Source: Ignavibacteriota bacterium (GTDB lineage Bacteria > Bacteroidota > Ignavibacteria > Ignavibacteriales > Melioribacteraceae). From it: 64,000 nucleotides of DNA. Where the stretch lies: positions 24,940 through 88,939 of the forward strand of contig PDPT01000038.1 of assembly GCA_002746605.1 (NCBI GenBank). Direction: 5' to 3'. Below are positions 8,605 to 19,185 of this stretch, one piece after another; the first letter of the stretch is position 1; each line of letters starts with the position of its first letter. The notes under the pieces were generated by a model. The model was not told where the DNA came from and did no database searches. It saw only the letters and a list, made by a program, of their open reading frames with translations. A program made the position numbers and the translations under genes.

Positions 8605-9954
8605 ATGACTGAAGAAAAAAAAATAAACAAAACAAATAAACAAAGTTGGAAAGACAAATATAAATCCAGAGTAGTTTCATCTGATGAAGCTCTCAAAGTT
8701 GTTAAATCCGGTGATAAAGTTGTCATACAACCTGGTTGTGCTGCTCCAATGGAATTGATTAGAGCAATGGTAAAAAGAAAAGAAGAATTGCGGGATGTAA
8801 TAATTTATCACATTCTTATAGTGGGCGATCTTCCTTACCTACAACCTGGAATGGAACAACATTTTCATCACAAAGCTTTTTTCATTGGCGGAAATGCACG
8901 TAAATTCGTAAATGAAGGTAAAGCCGATTTTATTCCGATTTTTCTTTCGGAAGTAACAATGCTCTTTAAGAGAGGTGTTATTGTACCCGATATTGCCCTT
9001 ATAAATGTTTCACCGCCTGATGAGCACGGATTTTGCAGTTACGGAATAGATGTCGGGAATATTAAAACACCTGCGGAAAAATCTAAGATTGTAATTGCTC
9101 AAATAAATCATGAAATGCCAAGAGGACTTGGTAACAGCTTTATTCACATAAATAAAATAGATTATATCGTTGAGCATGATGAACCTTTAGTAGAAGTTCA
9201 TCAAGTTGATCCTAACGCCAAGCCTGAAGTTTTGGCTGCCTACGATAAAATCGGACAATATATTGCAGAGATGATTGAAGATGGTTCAACATTACAAATG
9301 GGAATAGGAGCAATTCCGGATGCTGTAATGAAATACTTAACCGACCATAAAGATTTAGGTGTTCATACGGAAATGTTTTCCGATGGTGTAATTGATTTGG
9401 TTGAAGCCGGAATTATTAATGGTGAAAAGAAAACATTGCACCCCGGTAAAATTATTGCCGGATTTACTCTGGGCACAAAGAAAGCATTTGATTACATTGA
9501 TAATAATCCGATATTTGAATTTCATCCGCAAGAATATGTGAATAACCCATTTATAGTTGCTCAAAATAATAAAATGATTGCAATTAATTCTGCAATTGAA
9601 GTTGATTTAACAGGACAGGTTTGTTCCGATTCAATTGGGACTAAATTCTATAGTGGTATAGGCGGACAAGTTGATTTTATTAGAGGAGCTGCTCATTCCG
9701 AAGGTGGTAAACCAATTATTGCCTTACCTGCAACTACTAAAGGAGATACTATTTCGAGAATAGTTCCAACACTTAAAGAAGGTGCAGGTGTTGTTACTTC
9801 CAGAGGTGATGTTCATTATGTGGTAACGGAATACGGTGTTGCAAATCTTTTTGGTAAAACAATAAAAGAAAGAGTTAATGCCCTCATTAATATAGCACAT
9901 CCTAAATTTAGAGATGAGTTTAAAAATTTTGCTAAAAAGACTTATAACTTGTAA
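8605..9954 (+). CDS. Acetyl-CoA hydrolase/transferase family, 4-hydroxybutyrate CoA-transferase-like
   Basis: Family I CoA-transferase fold of two repeats, 449 residues. The catalytic Glu is Glu256 in HTEMFSDGVIDLVE, and the C-terminal half has the glycine-rich oxyanion region GIGGQVDFIRGAAHSEGG and the end motif RGDVHYVVTEYGVANLFGK. These match acetyl-CoA hydrolase/transferases and the 4-hydroxybutyrate or butyrate:acetate CoA-transferases. It would move CoA between acetate and a short-chain acid, consistent with a fermentative or amino-acid-degrading metabolism with the adjacent alanine dehydrogenase and the distant 3-hydroxybutyryl-CoA dehydrogenase. Exact acyl specificity is not decided by the sequence. 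Confidence 0.85.
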   Translation: MTEEKKINKTNKQSWKDKYKSRVVSSDEALKVVKSGDKVVIQPGCAAPMELIRAMVKRKEELRDVIIYHILIVGDLPYLQPGMEQHFHHKAFFIGGNARKFVNEGKADFIPIFLSEVTMLFKRGVIVPDIALINVSPPDEHGFCSYGIDVGNIKTPAEKSKIVIAQINHEMPRGLGNSFIHINKIDYIVEHDEPLVEVHQVDPNAKPEVLAAYDKIGQYIAEMIEDGSTLQMGIGAIPDAVMKYLTDHKDLGVHTEMFSDGVIDLVEAGIINGEKKTLHPGKIIAGFTLGTKKAFDYIDNNPIFEFHPQEYVNNPFIVAQNNKMIAINSAIEVDLTGQVCSDSIGTKFYSGIGGQVDFIRGAAHSEGGKPIIALPATTKGDTISRIVPTLKEGAGVVTSRGDVHYVVTEYGVANLFGKTIKERVNALINIAHPKFRDEFKNFAKKTYNL

Positions 9955-9960
9955 AGCTTG

Positions 9961-10650
9961 ATGGTTGCAGTTATTGGAGATATACATGGGTGCTTTCATA
10001 CTTTAAAGGAACTACACCAAAAAATTAAAAGGAACTATCCCGAGATAGAAATATATTCTGTAGGAGATCTTGTTGATAGGGGAAAGTATAGTCTGGAATC
10101 AATAGAGTTTATTAAGAGGATGGGAATTAAATTTACACCGGGCAATCACGATTTGATGTTTACACATTTTTTTGAAAGTCCTGGTAGTATTTTTGCCCGC
10201 ACTTGGATTCGTAATGACCACACTCCTACATTAGCCGCTTATGAGTTTGAACCCGATAAAGTTTGGGAGCATATTGAACTAATCAATAATCAGCCATTGT
10301 GTTATAATTTATTTGATTGTTTTATTTCGCATGCAGGAGTATCGAGATTTTACAAAAAAGATTTACCTAAAAATGTTAAAGATGATATTAATTTGCTGGA
10401 ACATATTATAGATAATGAACATTATAATGAACACGGTGTTATGTGGAATCGTGATAAACTTCTGGATCTTGGTAAACTTCAAGTTGTAGGACATACACAT
10501 TCTAAAGAACCTTATTTGGATGAATCTGCAAATGCTCTTTACATAGATACCGGAGCTTGTAGAGGAAATAAACTTACTGCAGCTATCATTGAAATGAGTG
10601 ATGTTAAAGATATATTATTTGTAGAGACTATCGAAAAGGATCTGTATTAA
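9961..10650 (+). CDS. PPP-family metallophosphatase (Ser/Thr phosphatase or ApaH/PrpE-like)
   Basis: Calcineurin-like metallophosphatase with the complete set of metal motifs: GDIHGC at the N-terminus, GDLVDRG, GNHD, ISHAG and GHTHS near the C-terminus. At 230 residues it is the size of bacterial PP1-like phosphatases (PrpA/PrpE) and of symmetrical diadenosine tetraphosphatase relatives, so the substrate may be a phosphoprotein or Np4N. The ORF track begins at a TTG directly before an ATG (TTGATG); the ATG at 9961 is the more likely start. It begins 6 nt after the CoA-transferase stop, so it is in that operon. Confidence 0.82.
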   Translation: MVAVIGDIHGCFHTLKELHQKIKRNYPEIEIYSVGDLVDRGKYSLESIEFIKRMGIKFTPGNHDLMFTHFFESPGSIFARTWIRNDHTPTLAAYEFEPDKVWEHIELINNQPLCYNLFDCFISHAGVSRFYKKDLPKNVKDDINLLEHIIDNEHYNEHGVMWNRDKLLDLGKLQVVGHTHSKEPYLDESANALYIDTGACRGNKLTAAIIEMSDVKDILFVETIEKDLY

Positions 10651-10667
10651 AGTAGAGGTAGATATTT

Positions 10668-10695
10668 TTGACTGGTTTAATCAAATATTGATAAT
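10668..10695 (+). promoter_or_regulatory. Candidate sigma70-type promoter upstream of sprA
   Basis: TTGACT (10668-10673) and GATAAT (10690-10695) are separated by 16 nt, each matching consensus at five of six bases. It lies in the gap before sprA and would give a leader of about 100 nt. AT-richness makes chance matches common, so this is moderate evidence. Confidence 0.35.
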
Positions 10696-10802
10696 TAATA
10701 TATAAAAGATAATTTTCATTTCTTTTAATTGGAGGTATTATAGGCTTTACTTTTACAATAACAATTTATGGTTAACAAAAAAATTAGGTTAATACAATAA
10801 TT

Positions 10803-13800
10803 TTGAAATTGCAGAAAAGAATAGAGTTCTTATTTATCATTTTAAGTTTTTTCTTTTTTCACGAAGATTTGCATACAAGCAACTTGCAAAAAATATTTAA
10901 TGATAAAATAAATAAAGATGATTTACATCTCAACGCCAATTATGAATTGCAATCTACTTTGGAAAGTAATATTTTATATCCAAAGCAACTTGCGGATACA
11001 ACTTATCAAGATTCCCTTGCATTCGGTTTAATAAAATCAGATTCAACAAAAATTGATTCCACCGCCAGAATTAAACATTTCAAATATAAACGAAAAGATA
11101 ATCGCTTCTTACAATTAGATAAAAGAAGAGAGACAAGTTTTTTTGTTCAACCTTCACAAAGACTTTTGTCACGTACAGTTGAATTAGATTCAACCGGAAG
11201 CTATGTGATAATAAAAGAACGTATTGCCGGAAACGAAGTTAGAAGTCCTTTAAAAATTCCACTCGATCAATATATTAAACAGAAATTGGATTTAGTAGCT
11301 CGTGATTCTTGGGAATATCTAGGGTATGATTATACGTTAAAAGTTGGTAAAGACGATCTCGGTAAGTTTTTGGGTAGTATTACCAATATAGAAATTCCGC
11401 TGCCAAGCGTTTCTTTCTTAAGTATTTTCGGACCACCAAAAATCAGTTTGAAAATAAACGGAGCTGTAGATATTCATGGTGCTTGGAGAAATGAAAAAAC
11501 CGAAGGAGTTACTGCATCATTACTTGGGAATACAAAAAATGAACCCGACTTTAAGCAACAGGTTCAAATAAATGTTAACGGAATGATAGGTGATAAGCTT
11601 ACAATTGCTGCTGACTGGAATACAGAGCGTACTTTTGAATTTGAAAATCAATTGAAGCTCCATTATCAAGGTTATAAAGATGAAATTATTCAAAGCGTAG
11701 AAGCTGGTAATGTATCACTCAGTACATCTTCGCTCGTAGGTGGTGGTGAAGCTCTCTTTGGTATTAAAGCATTATTTCAGTTCGGACCTTTTACATTAAC
11801 CGCATTAGCATCGCAAAAGAAAAGTGAAGTGGAAGAGGTATCGGTTTCCGGTGGTAGTAAATCTAGCCCTTACCAAATTAGAGCGTATGATTATTCTACA
11901 AATCATTATTTTATTGATACAGTATACGCCGATGAGAATTTAAATATTTTTGGTAAAATCTTCGGTCAGCCTACACCTCAGCCGATTGCAGAATATGTAA
12001 TTAAAGATATTGAAGTTTGGAAAACGGCTAAAGGAAGATCTGATAACAGCAAGTACAGAAGAGCAAATGCTTATATTGATCTTTCATATAGAGAAAGTAA
12101 CGATGCTTCCAGTATTGCTCCTTACGAAGAATCTTATAGAACGACGACAGATAGAAATACAGTGCCGGGTCAATTTATTAATAACGACAGATTTGTTCTA
12201 TTAACCGAAAGTCAAGATTATACTTATAATAAAGATGCAGGTTTTATAAGTTTTAATACTCAAATAAGCCAAGATGAAGCAATAGCTGTTGCATATCGTA
12301 TTGAAGGTCCAGTTGGTGATAACGATCTTTATTGCGGTGAATTTTTGAGAGAAGTACAAAATGACACTTCCAAAGTAATGGTCTTGAAATTAATTAAACC
12401 TAAGTATTTACAACCGGGTGGAGATTTTGAACAAGCCTGGAAATTACAACTAAAAAATATTTATCCCATAGGTGGTAGAAATATAAATAAAGAAGGTTTT
12501 ACTTTTGATATTTATTTTGATGAACCAGGTAAAGAACCTTTAAATACATATCAAGGAGAGAGTATATTAGAAGAATTTGGTCTGGATAAAATAGATGAAA
12601 GTGGTGCCAGTAATCCTGATGGAGCTTTTGATTGGGACCCTGGAAGAACAATCTTAACTAACACAGGTGAGATAATTTTTCCAACATTACAGCCTTTTGG
12701 CAGAGATTTTCCTTTCGATAAAAGTTTAGCATATCAAGCAATTTATGATACAACCAAAACCTACGCTCAACAAGATAAAACGAAAGACAGATTCCTCTTT
12801 AAAGGTGAATATTCCGCAAGTGTTACTTCTGTTTACAATATTGGATTTAATGTTGTGGAAAACTCTGTAAAAGTTACCCTAGGAGGCAGAACCTTAACCA
12901 ACGGATATGATTATAAGGTTGATTATAGCATCGGACAAGTAACAATTCTTAATCAAGATGCTCTTGTCTCCGGTGCCGATTTGAAAATAACTTATGAGAA
13001 AAATGATCTTTTTCAATTAGCATCTAAAACATTGGTCGGGTTAAGAGGTATTTATGATTTTAACGAAAGAACCAAGTTAGGATTTTCTTTCTTAAATCTG
13101 AACCAAACCACACTTAGTGATAAAGTAAGGATAGGTGAGGAACCTTCGAGTAATTCAATTTTCGGAATGGACTTTAAAACGGGTTTTGATTTACCCTTTA
13201 TTACAAAGGGGTTGAACAAAGTTATATCCACAAAGAAAATGTCTGCTTTTTCATTGAATGGAGAATTTGCTTATATGAATCCCGATCCGAATACAAAGAA
13301 AAGTACAATTACCGGAGATGACAAAGAAAGTATCGCATACATTGATGATTTTGAAGGAGCCAAAACTACAATCCCAATATCTAACAGTTATGTGGGATGG
13401 CGAGATATTAGTATCCCAGATTCCATTCCCGGAATTTATGATTTGCCGCTTTTGGAACAAATGAATTATAAAGCTGAAACATACTGGTTTAACATGTTGC
13501 CAGCACAAACTCCGGTTGTAGAAATCTGGGGAGATAGAAAGAAAGATAATGTAACAAGAAATAACGATAGGGTTACAGTATTGGATTTTGTATATAATCC
13601 CAAAAAAAGAGGTACTTATAATTATAATCCCGAAATGACTCCTGCAAAAAATTGGGGTGGTATGATGTATCCTTTATCTTCATCGGCAAGGAATTTAGTT
13701 GAACAAAAAATTGAATTTGTTGAATTTTATATGAAGATAGAAAATGCTCCTAAAAATGCAAAACTAATAGTTGACCTTGGGCAAATAAGCGAAGATGTTT

Positions 13801-16800
13801 TTCCTGATAGAGATTACAGTACAGAAGATAGAAATAACAATGATATTTTGGATGAGGGCGAAGATACCGGTATTGACGGTTTAACTAATACCCAAGAAAT
13901 TCAAAGATATGGAGATTTTGATGGAACCGGTGATCCAAGTAATGATGATTTTAATTATTTCCCCGGAAGTAACGATTATTCAACTATCAATAAAACTCAA
14001 GGAAATGGAAAACTACGTGATGGTTCCGGTATTATTCCTAATTCAGAAGACCTTAATGGAAATTATATATTAGATAATGTAAATAGCTACTTCCGTTACG
14101 AAATTCCGTTAGATACAATTAGAGCCACAAATAAATATATTTCCGGTGGTGGAAATACTGCAACTATTGATGGAACCGAGCGAAAACTTGAATGGTATCA
14201 ATATCGAATTCCAATTAAAGAATTTAAAAGTAAAATTGGAAATCCGACATTATCTTTAGTTGAAACAATCAGATTTTGGGTTGCAGGTTCAGATGAACCG
14301 ATTCGTTTAAGGTTCGTTGAAATGAATTTAGTTGGTAATCAATGGGAAAAAGTTCTTGTACCCGGTTCTGTTACGGAAAAAGATACCACCCTTGTTATCT
14401 CTACAATTAACTTCGAAGATAACGAACGCTATGTGAAACCCCCCGGGCTCAAGAAAGAAAGAGATAGAATGAAAACTAGTGAAATTGTGTATAAGAATGA
14501 ACAATCATTGCTATTAACAATAAACGATTTGAAAGATGGTGACCGGAGAGAAATTATAAAATATTTGCCTGAATCAAGAAAGCTATACTTGTTTAACTAT
14601 AGGAAGATGAAACTTTTCGTAAGAGGAGAGCAAGATAACCAACTCGGTTCCATATCATTTTTTGAAAGTCTTGATAATTATGCTTCCGAAATATACTTCA
14701 GATTTGGAACAGATACATCTAATTTTTATGAATATAGGCAGCCATTAACTGCCGGTAAACCTGCAAATCGGGGCTGGGAAGAAATAGAAATTATTTTTGA
14801 AGAACTAACTGCAATTAAACAAAAAAGAAATCCGGATGAAGTTGATTCGTTAATGATTTTTCCTGTAAATAGTAAAGAAGGGCATTTTTACGGAATAAAG
14901 GGAAGACCCACTTTAACTAATGTTAGCTTTTTTATGTTTGGGATATTAAACCCGAAAGATGTCGGATTCCCGGATCAGGAAATTTCAGGTGAACTGTGGT
15001 TAAACGAATTAAGAGTACTTGGTGCGGATGATACGCCGGGCTGGGCTTATAAATTTTCTTCACAAATGAATTTTGCCGATTTATTTACAGTTAGCTTAAA
15101 TACAAGTAAAACTGATCCTTACTTTCATAAACTTGGACAAAGATTCGGGCGTAGGGTAGATCAAAGCAGTTGGGGAGGAGCAGTAAACTTTAATGTTCTT
15201 AAATTATTACCATGGAATTTATCGAATAGTAACCTTAGTATCAGTTATTCACATAACGAATCGGTAAGTAAACCTCTTTATCAACCGGGAACGGATATAA
15301 AAGTAGATAAAGCGGTAAAAGCTATTTATGATAAGAGTATAGAAGATAAAAAAACAGAAGCTGAAGCAAAAAATATATCGGAGCAAGCTAGACTTATTAC
15401 TGAAACTGTAAATGTTTCAGATGTTGTTTCTCTTTCCGGTATCAGATTCCAATTAGAAAACAAGAACTGGTATGTTCAAGATATTTTAAATAATCTAACA
15501 TTTTCTTTTAGTTATAATCAAAATTATGGTAGAGATCCTTCACGAGTTTTTTCTAAAAATTGGAATTGGAAAGGTAGCGGAAATTATTCACTTAATTTGA
15601 GCAGAGAAAATTATTTCTATCTCTCAGATATTCCTCTCTTAGGCTATTTAATAGAAATATTAGATGATTATAAAAATGTGAAATTTTATTACACACCTCA
15701 ATCTTTCAAAACAGGTTTTTCTGCAAACAGAAGACGTTCGTCTTCGCTTAGTCGAGATGATTCGGCACGAATTAAAACTCAAAGAGATTTTACAAGTAAC
15801 AGAGATTTAGGCTTTAGTTGGCAATTAACAGAAGGCGGATTGTTAAATTTAAGTCTTAGTTATGGTGTGAATGTAGCATCCTCTTATACTCATCTTTTAA
15901 CAAAAAAAGATAGTTTAGGTTACACCGGCAGCCTGTGGAATGAGATAATAAACGGACCGATTTTTGGTAAGGATTATAGCTATAACCAAAATTTTGATAT
16001 AAGAACACAGCCGGCACTTCCGTCAATTTGGAATTTAAGAAATTATTTATCACTTACTTTTGGTTACGGGGTAAATTACAGATGGGCAAATAACTTTGCT
16101 GAGAAAAATTTTGGTAAAAGTATCGGTTATTCAAATAATATAAAAGCAAGTATGAATTTGAAGTGGCAATCTTTAACTGCACCTTTATTTAAGGAAGATA
16201 AGAAAAAAGATAAAAATGCAAATACTTTTAGTAATCAGAGAAATAATCCTCGAAGCTCAAGACGTGGAGCTAATAAGACAATTGACGAGGAAGATGATTT
16301 AGATGTATCCGATAAGAATAATGTTGAAAGTGAATTGGATACAGTTATCGTAAAAGGTGAACCGTTTTATGTAAAAGCTCTAAGCACAATGAAATCGGCA
16401 ATAAAATGGTTATTGTTTGATTATGAAAATATTTCTACGGATTTTTCGCAAAATAATTCTGCAAGCAGTTCGGGCATTACGGCTAACGGTACCGGCTTTT
16501 CTAACTTTTGGGTAACAGGGAATGATAACACAAACGGACCTAGTAGATTATTTATGCTTGGCTTTGGTAGATATAAAGGATCGCGTGCACCCTTAGGGAC
16601 ACTTAATGATAATTTTACACAAAAAAATAATGTTAGAATCAGTACATCTCGTCCACTTTGGAAAGGTGCAAAAATTTCTTTAAATTGGAATGTAGGTTGG
16701 GGATTTAGAAAACAAACAAGAATCACAACCGATGAAAACGGTGCTATAATTTTGGAAGATGTAACTTCAAGCGGAAATTTAAATAGATCATTTTTATATT

Positions 16801-17597
16801 TTCCAATTTTTCTTTCAGATGCCGGAATTGAAAAAGTGCATGAACTTTATGCGAGCAACGATGGTAAAGATCTTACAAACGCTTTTTTAGACGGGTTTGA
16901 AAGTATCGCAGTATTAGGAGAACTTCCAATACTAAGGGATGTTGTTAAGTTTATTCCCAGAGCAAATTGGCGAATATCTTGGAGTGGTTTGGAAAAAATA
17001 AGTTTCCTTAAAAATGTTGCAAGAACAATTTCATTAAATCACTCTTACAGTTCAACCTACACAGAAGGATGGAAAGTAGATTCCGATGGAAATAAACAAG
17101 TGCAAACTCAAAGAGTGAGCTATGGATTTTCTCCTTTACTAGGGCTTAACATTTCTTTCGATAAATTATGGGATGGTAACTTAAGAGGTTCATTAAAATA
17201 TTCGACTAAAACTAATTACGATTTATCAATTGCTACTAAAAACATTACGGAATCTTCGACGAGTGATATTAATTTTACTGCAAGTTTTTCAAAATCCGGT
17301 TTCTCTTTGCCAATGTTCGGTTTAGACTTGCAAAACGATATTGAAATGTCTCTTTCATACACTAAAGCTATCAATTCGGTTGTAATTTTTGAAATGGATA
17401 AATTTAATAAAAAGGGAACACCGCAAGACGGTACAACCAGAACAATTTTAGAGCCAAGAATAAAATATACTTTGAGTAGTAAAGTTAATCTTTCTATTTT
17501 TTACAAAAGAACATCTGTAGAGCCTAAAGGTGCATCGAGAATACCTCCTACCACCACCAATGAGGCGGGATTAGATGTTCATATTTCAGTACAATAA
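10803..17597 (+). CDS. sprA: SprA/Sov, outer-membrane translocon of the type IX secretion system
   Basis: A giant protein of 2264 residues, the normal size class for SprA (Sov in Porphyromonas), which forms the very large single-chain outer-membrane barrel through which T9SS cargo leaves. A signal-peptide-like N-terminus (IEFLFIILSFFFFHEDLHTS) is followed by a Pro/Lys region and the conserved SprA N-terminal module with IPLPSVSFLSIFGPPKISLKINGAVDI-type sequence. The body carries recurrent NVNG, DWNTERTFEFENQLKLHYQG and WLNELRVLG motifs typical of the family. The C-terminal third is barrel strands. The start is a TTG with no in-frame ATG nearby. The reading frame is intact. porX follows after 12 nt. 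Confidence 0.93.
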   Translation: MKLQKRIEFLFIILSFFFFHEDLHTSNLQKIFNDKINKDDLHLNANYELQSTLESNILYPKQLADTTYQDSLAFGLIKSDSTKIDSTARIKHFKYKRKDNRFLQLDKRRETSFFVQPSQRLLSRTVELDSTGSYVIIKERIAGNEVRSPLKIPLDQYIKQKLDLVARDSWEYLGYDYTLKVGKDDLGKFLGSITNIEIPLPSVSFLSIFGPPKISLKINGAVDIHGAWRNEKTEGVTASLLGNTKNEPDFKQQVQINVNGMIGDKLTIAADWNTERTFEFENQLKLHYQGYKDEIIQSVEAGNVSLSTSSLVGGGEALFGIKALFQFGPFTLTALASQKKSEVEEVSVSGGSKSSPYQIRAYDYSTNHYFIDTVYADENLNIFGKIFGQPTPQPIAEYVIKDIEVWKTAKGRSDNSKYRRANAYIDLSYRESNDASSIAPYEESYRTTTDRNTVPGQFINNDRFVLLTESQDYTYNKDAGFISFNTQISQDEAIAVAYRIEGPVGDNDLYCGEFLREVQNDTSKVMVLKLIKPKYLQPGGDFEQAWKLQLKNIYPIGGRNINKEGFTFDIYFDEPGKEPLNTYQGESILEEFGLDKIDESGASNPDGAFDWDPGRTILTNTGEIIFPTLQPFGRDFPFDKSLAYQAIYDTTKTYAQQDKTKDRFLFKGEYSASVTSVYNIGFNVVENSVKVTLGGRTLTNGYDYKVDYSIGQVTILNQDALVSGADLKITYEKNDLFQLASKTLVGLRGIYDFNERTKLGFSFLNLNQTTLSDKVRIGEEPSSNSIFGMDFKTGFDLPFITKGLNKVISTKKMSAFSLNGEFAYMNPDPNTKKSTITGDDKESIAYIDDFEGAKTTIPISNSYVGWRDISIPDSIPGIYDLPLLEQMNYKAETYWFNMLPAQTPVVEIWGDRKKDNVTRNNDRVTVLDFVYNPKKRGTYNYNPEMTPAKNWGGMMYPLSSSARNLVEQKIEFVEFYMKIENAPKNAKLIVDLGQISEDVFPDRDYSTEDRNNNDILDEGEDTGIDGLTNTQEIQRYGDFDGTGDPSNDDFNYFPGSNDYSTINKTQGNGKLRDGSGIIPNSEDLNGNYILDNVNSYFRYEIPLDTIRATNKYISGGGNTATIDGTERKLEWYQYRIPIKEFKSKIGNPTLSLVETIRFWVAGSDEPIRLRFVEMNLVGNQWEKVLVPGSVTEKDTTLVISTINFEDNERYVKPPGLKKERDRMKTSEIVYKNEQSLLLTINDLKDGDRREIIKYLPESRKLYLFNYRKMKLFVRGEQDNQLGSISFFESLDNYASEIYFRFGTDTSNFYEYRQPLTAGKPANRGWEEIEIIFEELTAIKQKRNPDEVDSLMIFPVNSKEGHFYGIKGRPTLTNVSFFMFGILNPKDVGFPDQEISGELWLNELRVLGADDTPGWAYKFSSQMNFADLFTVSLNTSKTDPYFHKLGQRFGRRVDQSSWGGAVNFNVLKLLPWNLSNSNLSISYSHNESVSKPLYQPGTDIKVDKAVKAIYDKSIEDKKTEAEAKNISEQARLITETVNVSDVVSLSGIRFQLENKNWYVQDILNNLTFSFSYNQNYGRDPSRVFSKNWNWKGSGNYSLNLSRENYFYLSDIPLLGYLIEILDDYKNVKFYYTPQSFKTGFSANRRRSSSLSRDDSARIKTQRDFTSNRDLGFSWQLTEGGLLNLSLSYGVNVASSYTHLLTKKDSLGYTGSLWNEIINGPIFGKDYSYNQNFDIRTQPALPSIWNLRNYLSLTFGYGVNYRWANNFAEKNFGKSIGYSNNIKASMNLKWQSLTAPLFKEDKKKDKNANTFSNQRNNPRSSRRGANKTIDEEDDLDVSDKNNVESELDTVIVKGEPFYVKALSTMKSAIKWLLFDYENISTDFSQNNSASSSGITANGTGFSNFWVTGNDNTNGPSRLFMLGFGRYKGSRAPLGTLNDNFTQKNNVRISTSRPLWKGAKISLNWNVGWGFRKQTRITTDENGAIILEDVTSSGNLNRSFLYFPIFLSDAGIEKVHELYASNDGKDLTNAFLDGFESIAVLGELPILRDVVKFIPRANWRISWSGLEKISFLKNVARTISLNHSYSSTYTEGWKVDSDGNKQVQTQRVSYGFSPLLGLNISFDKLWDGNLRGSLKYSTKTNYDLSIATKNITESSTSDINFTASFSKSGFSLPMFGLDLQNDIEMSLSYTKAINSVVIFEMDKFNKKGTPQDGTTRTILEPRIKYTLSSKVNLSIFYKRTSVEPKGASRIPPTTTNEAGLDVHISVQ

Positions 17598-17609
17598 CAA
17601 TAAATAAAA

Positions 17610-19184
17610 ATGAGAAAAAAATATAAAATACTTTGGGTCGATGACGAAATTGAAATGTTGCGTGCCCATATTCTTTTCCTAAAAGAGAAAGGATATGATG
17701 TTTCAACAGTAACAAACGGAAAAGATGCAATTTCCGAAGTTAGAAATAGAGATTATGATTTAATCTTTCTAGATGAAATGATGACCGGGATGGGAGGTTT
17801 GGAAACTTTATCCGTCATTAAAGAAATAAATCCAAATATACCGGTTGTGATGGTAACAAAAAATGAAGAAGAAGCATTAATGAATGATGCCATTGGCAGC
17901 AAAATTACGGATTACTTAATAAAATCAGTTGTCCCTTCACAAATATTAATGGTTTGTAAAAAAATATTAGACGGAAAACAAATATCCGGTGAATACGTTA
18001 CAAAAAATTATTTGCAAGATTTTAATTCCATTTCATCTCAGTTAATGGGAGAAGTAGACTTTGAAGACTGGATTGATATAAATAATAAAATTGTAAATTG
18101 GTATATGGAGTTAGATAATCATCGTGATATTGAATTGAAACAAACTCTGAATGAACAAAAAAGAGAATACAATAAAGAATTTTCAAAATATGTAGAAACA
18201 AATTATCTAAGTTGGATAGAAAACAAAGACGAAGAAAACAGACCACTTCTTACAACCGATATAGTTGAAAAATTTGTAATTCCACATCTTGATACTGCTG
18301 ATGGACCAGTATTTCTATTTGTCTTAGATTGTTTGCGATTAGACCAATGGGCAATTATAGAAAAACATTTAATTGATTTTTTTAGTTTAGAAAAAGATTA
18401 TTATTATTCCATTTTGCCAACAGCTACACCTTATGCCAGAAATTCTTTATTCAGCGGTTTGTTCCCCTCAGAAATTGAGAACTATTATCCGGACTTATGG
18501 ACAGGTGATAATGATGATGAAAGAAGTAGAAATAAATATGAAAAAGAACTTCTGCAATACCTATTGGATCGTAAAAAAATAAAATTGGATAATGAACTTA
18601 AGTACATGAAGATTATTGATCCTGATGTGGGTAGAGCGTTTGAACAAAATATAGTTTCGCACAAAAGAACACATTTTATGGCTGTTGTTGTAAACTTTTT
18701 GGATATGCTAGTCCACGGTCGTTCCGATTCTGAGTTGATAAAAGAGATAGCTCCAGATGAAGCTGCTTTTAGGTCGCTTACAAATAGTTGGTTTACTCAT
18801 TCATCACTTTTTGGTACTTTTCGTAAAATTGCAAATATGAAAAATGCAAAAGTTATTGTTACTACTGATCATGGAAGCATAATTACAAGAAGAGCAGCTA
18901 AGGTTCTTGCAGATAGAAAAACTTCTAAAAATTTAAGGTTTAAGCATGGAAGAAATCTCCAAGTTGATTCTAAATTTGCTATGAAAATTAATGACTTTGC
19001 AAAATATAAATTACCAAATAGGGGAGTTACTTCCAGTTATATTATTGCTAAGGAAGATTACTATTTCATTTATCCTACTGACTACCATAAATATTTAAAT
19101 TATTACAAAGATACATTTCAGCATGGCGGTATTTCTATGGAAGAAATGATTTTACCTGTAATTACAATGGAGAGTAGAGCGTAA
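17610..19184 (+). CDS. porX: PorX, response regulator with PglZ phosphatase domain
   Basis: Two-domain regulator of type IX secretion. Residues 1-125 form a CheY-like receiver: acidic Asp11-Asp12, phosphoacceptor Asp55 (LIFLDEMM) and Lys105 (DYLIKSV). After a helical linker, residues about 215-524 form a PglZ/alkaline-phosphatase-fold domain: metal motif FVLDCLRLDQW, nucleophile region TATPYARNSLFSG (about 271-283), TTDHGS, FKHGRN and FQHGGISMEEM. Family work describes PorX as a zinc-dependent phosphodiesterase/phosphatase acting with the kinase PorY and sigma factor SigP; neither partner is visible here. Direct adjacency to sprA supports the same pathway. tsaE follows 1 nt after the stop. 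Confidence 0.92.
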   Translation: MRKKYKILWVDDEIEMLRAHILFLKEKGYDVSTVTNGKDAISEVRNRDYDLIFLDEMMTGMGGLETLSVIKEINPNIPVVMVTKNEEEALMNDAIGSKITDYLIKSVVPSQILMVCKKILDGKQISGEYVTKNYLQDFNSISSQLMGEVDFEDWIDINNKIVNWYMELDNHRDIELKQTLNEQKREYNKEFSKYVETNYLSWIENKDEENRPLLTTDIVEKFVIPHLDTADGPVFLFVLDCLRLDQWAIIEKHLIDFFSLEKDYYYSILPTATPYARNSLFSGLFPSEIENYYPDLWTGDNDDERSRNKYEKELLQYLLDRKKIKLDNELKYMKIIDPDVGRAFEQNIVSHKRTHFMAVVVNFLDMLVHGRSDSELIKEIAPDEAAFRSLTNSWFTHSSLFGTFRKIANMKNAKVIVTTDHGSIITRRAAKVLADRKTSKNLRFKHGRNLQVDSKFAMKINDFAKYKLPNRGVTSSYIIAKEDYYFIYPTDYHKYLNYYKDTFQHGGISMEEMILPVITMESRA

Positions 19185-19185
19185 T

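Noticed and set aside
10728-10780. GGAGG followed by an open frame upstream of sprA
   Set aside because: No usable start codon follows at the right distance, and the frame closes after about a dozen codons.
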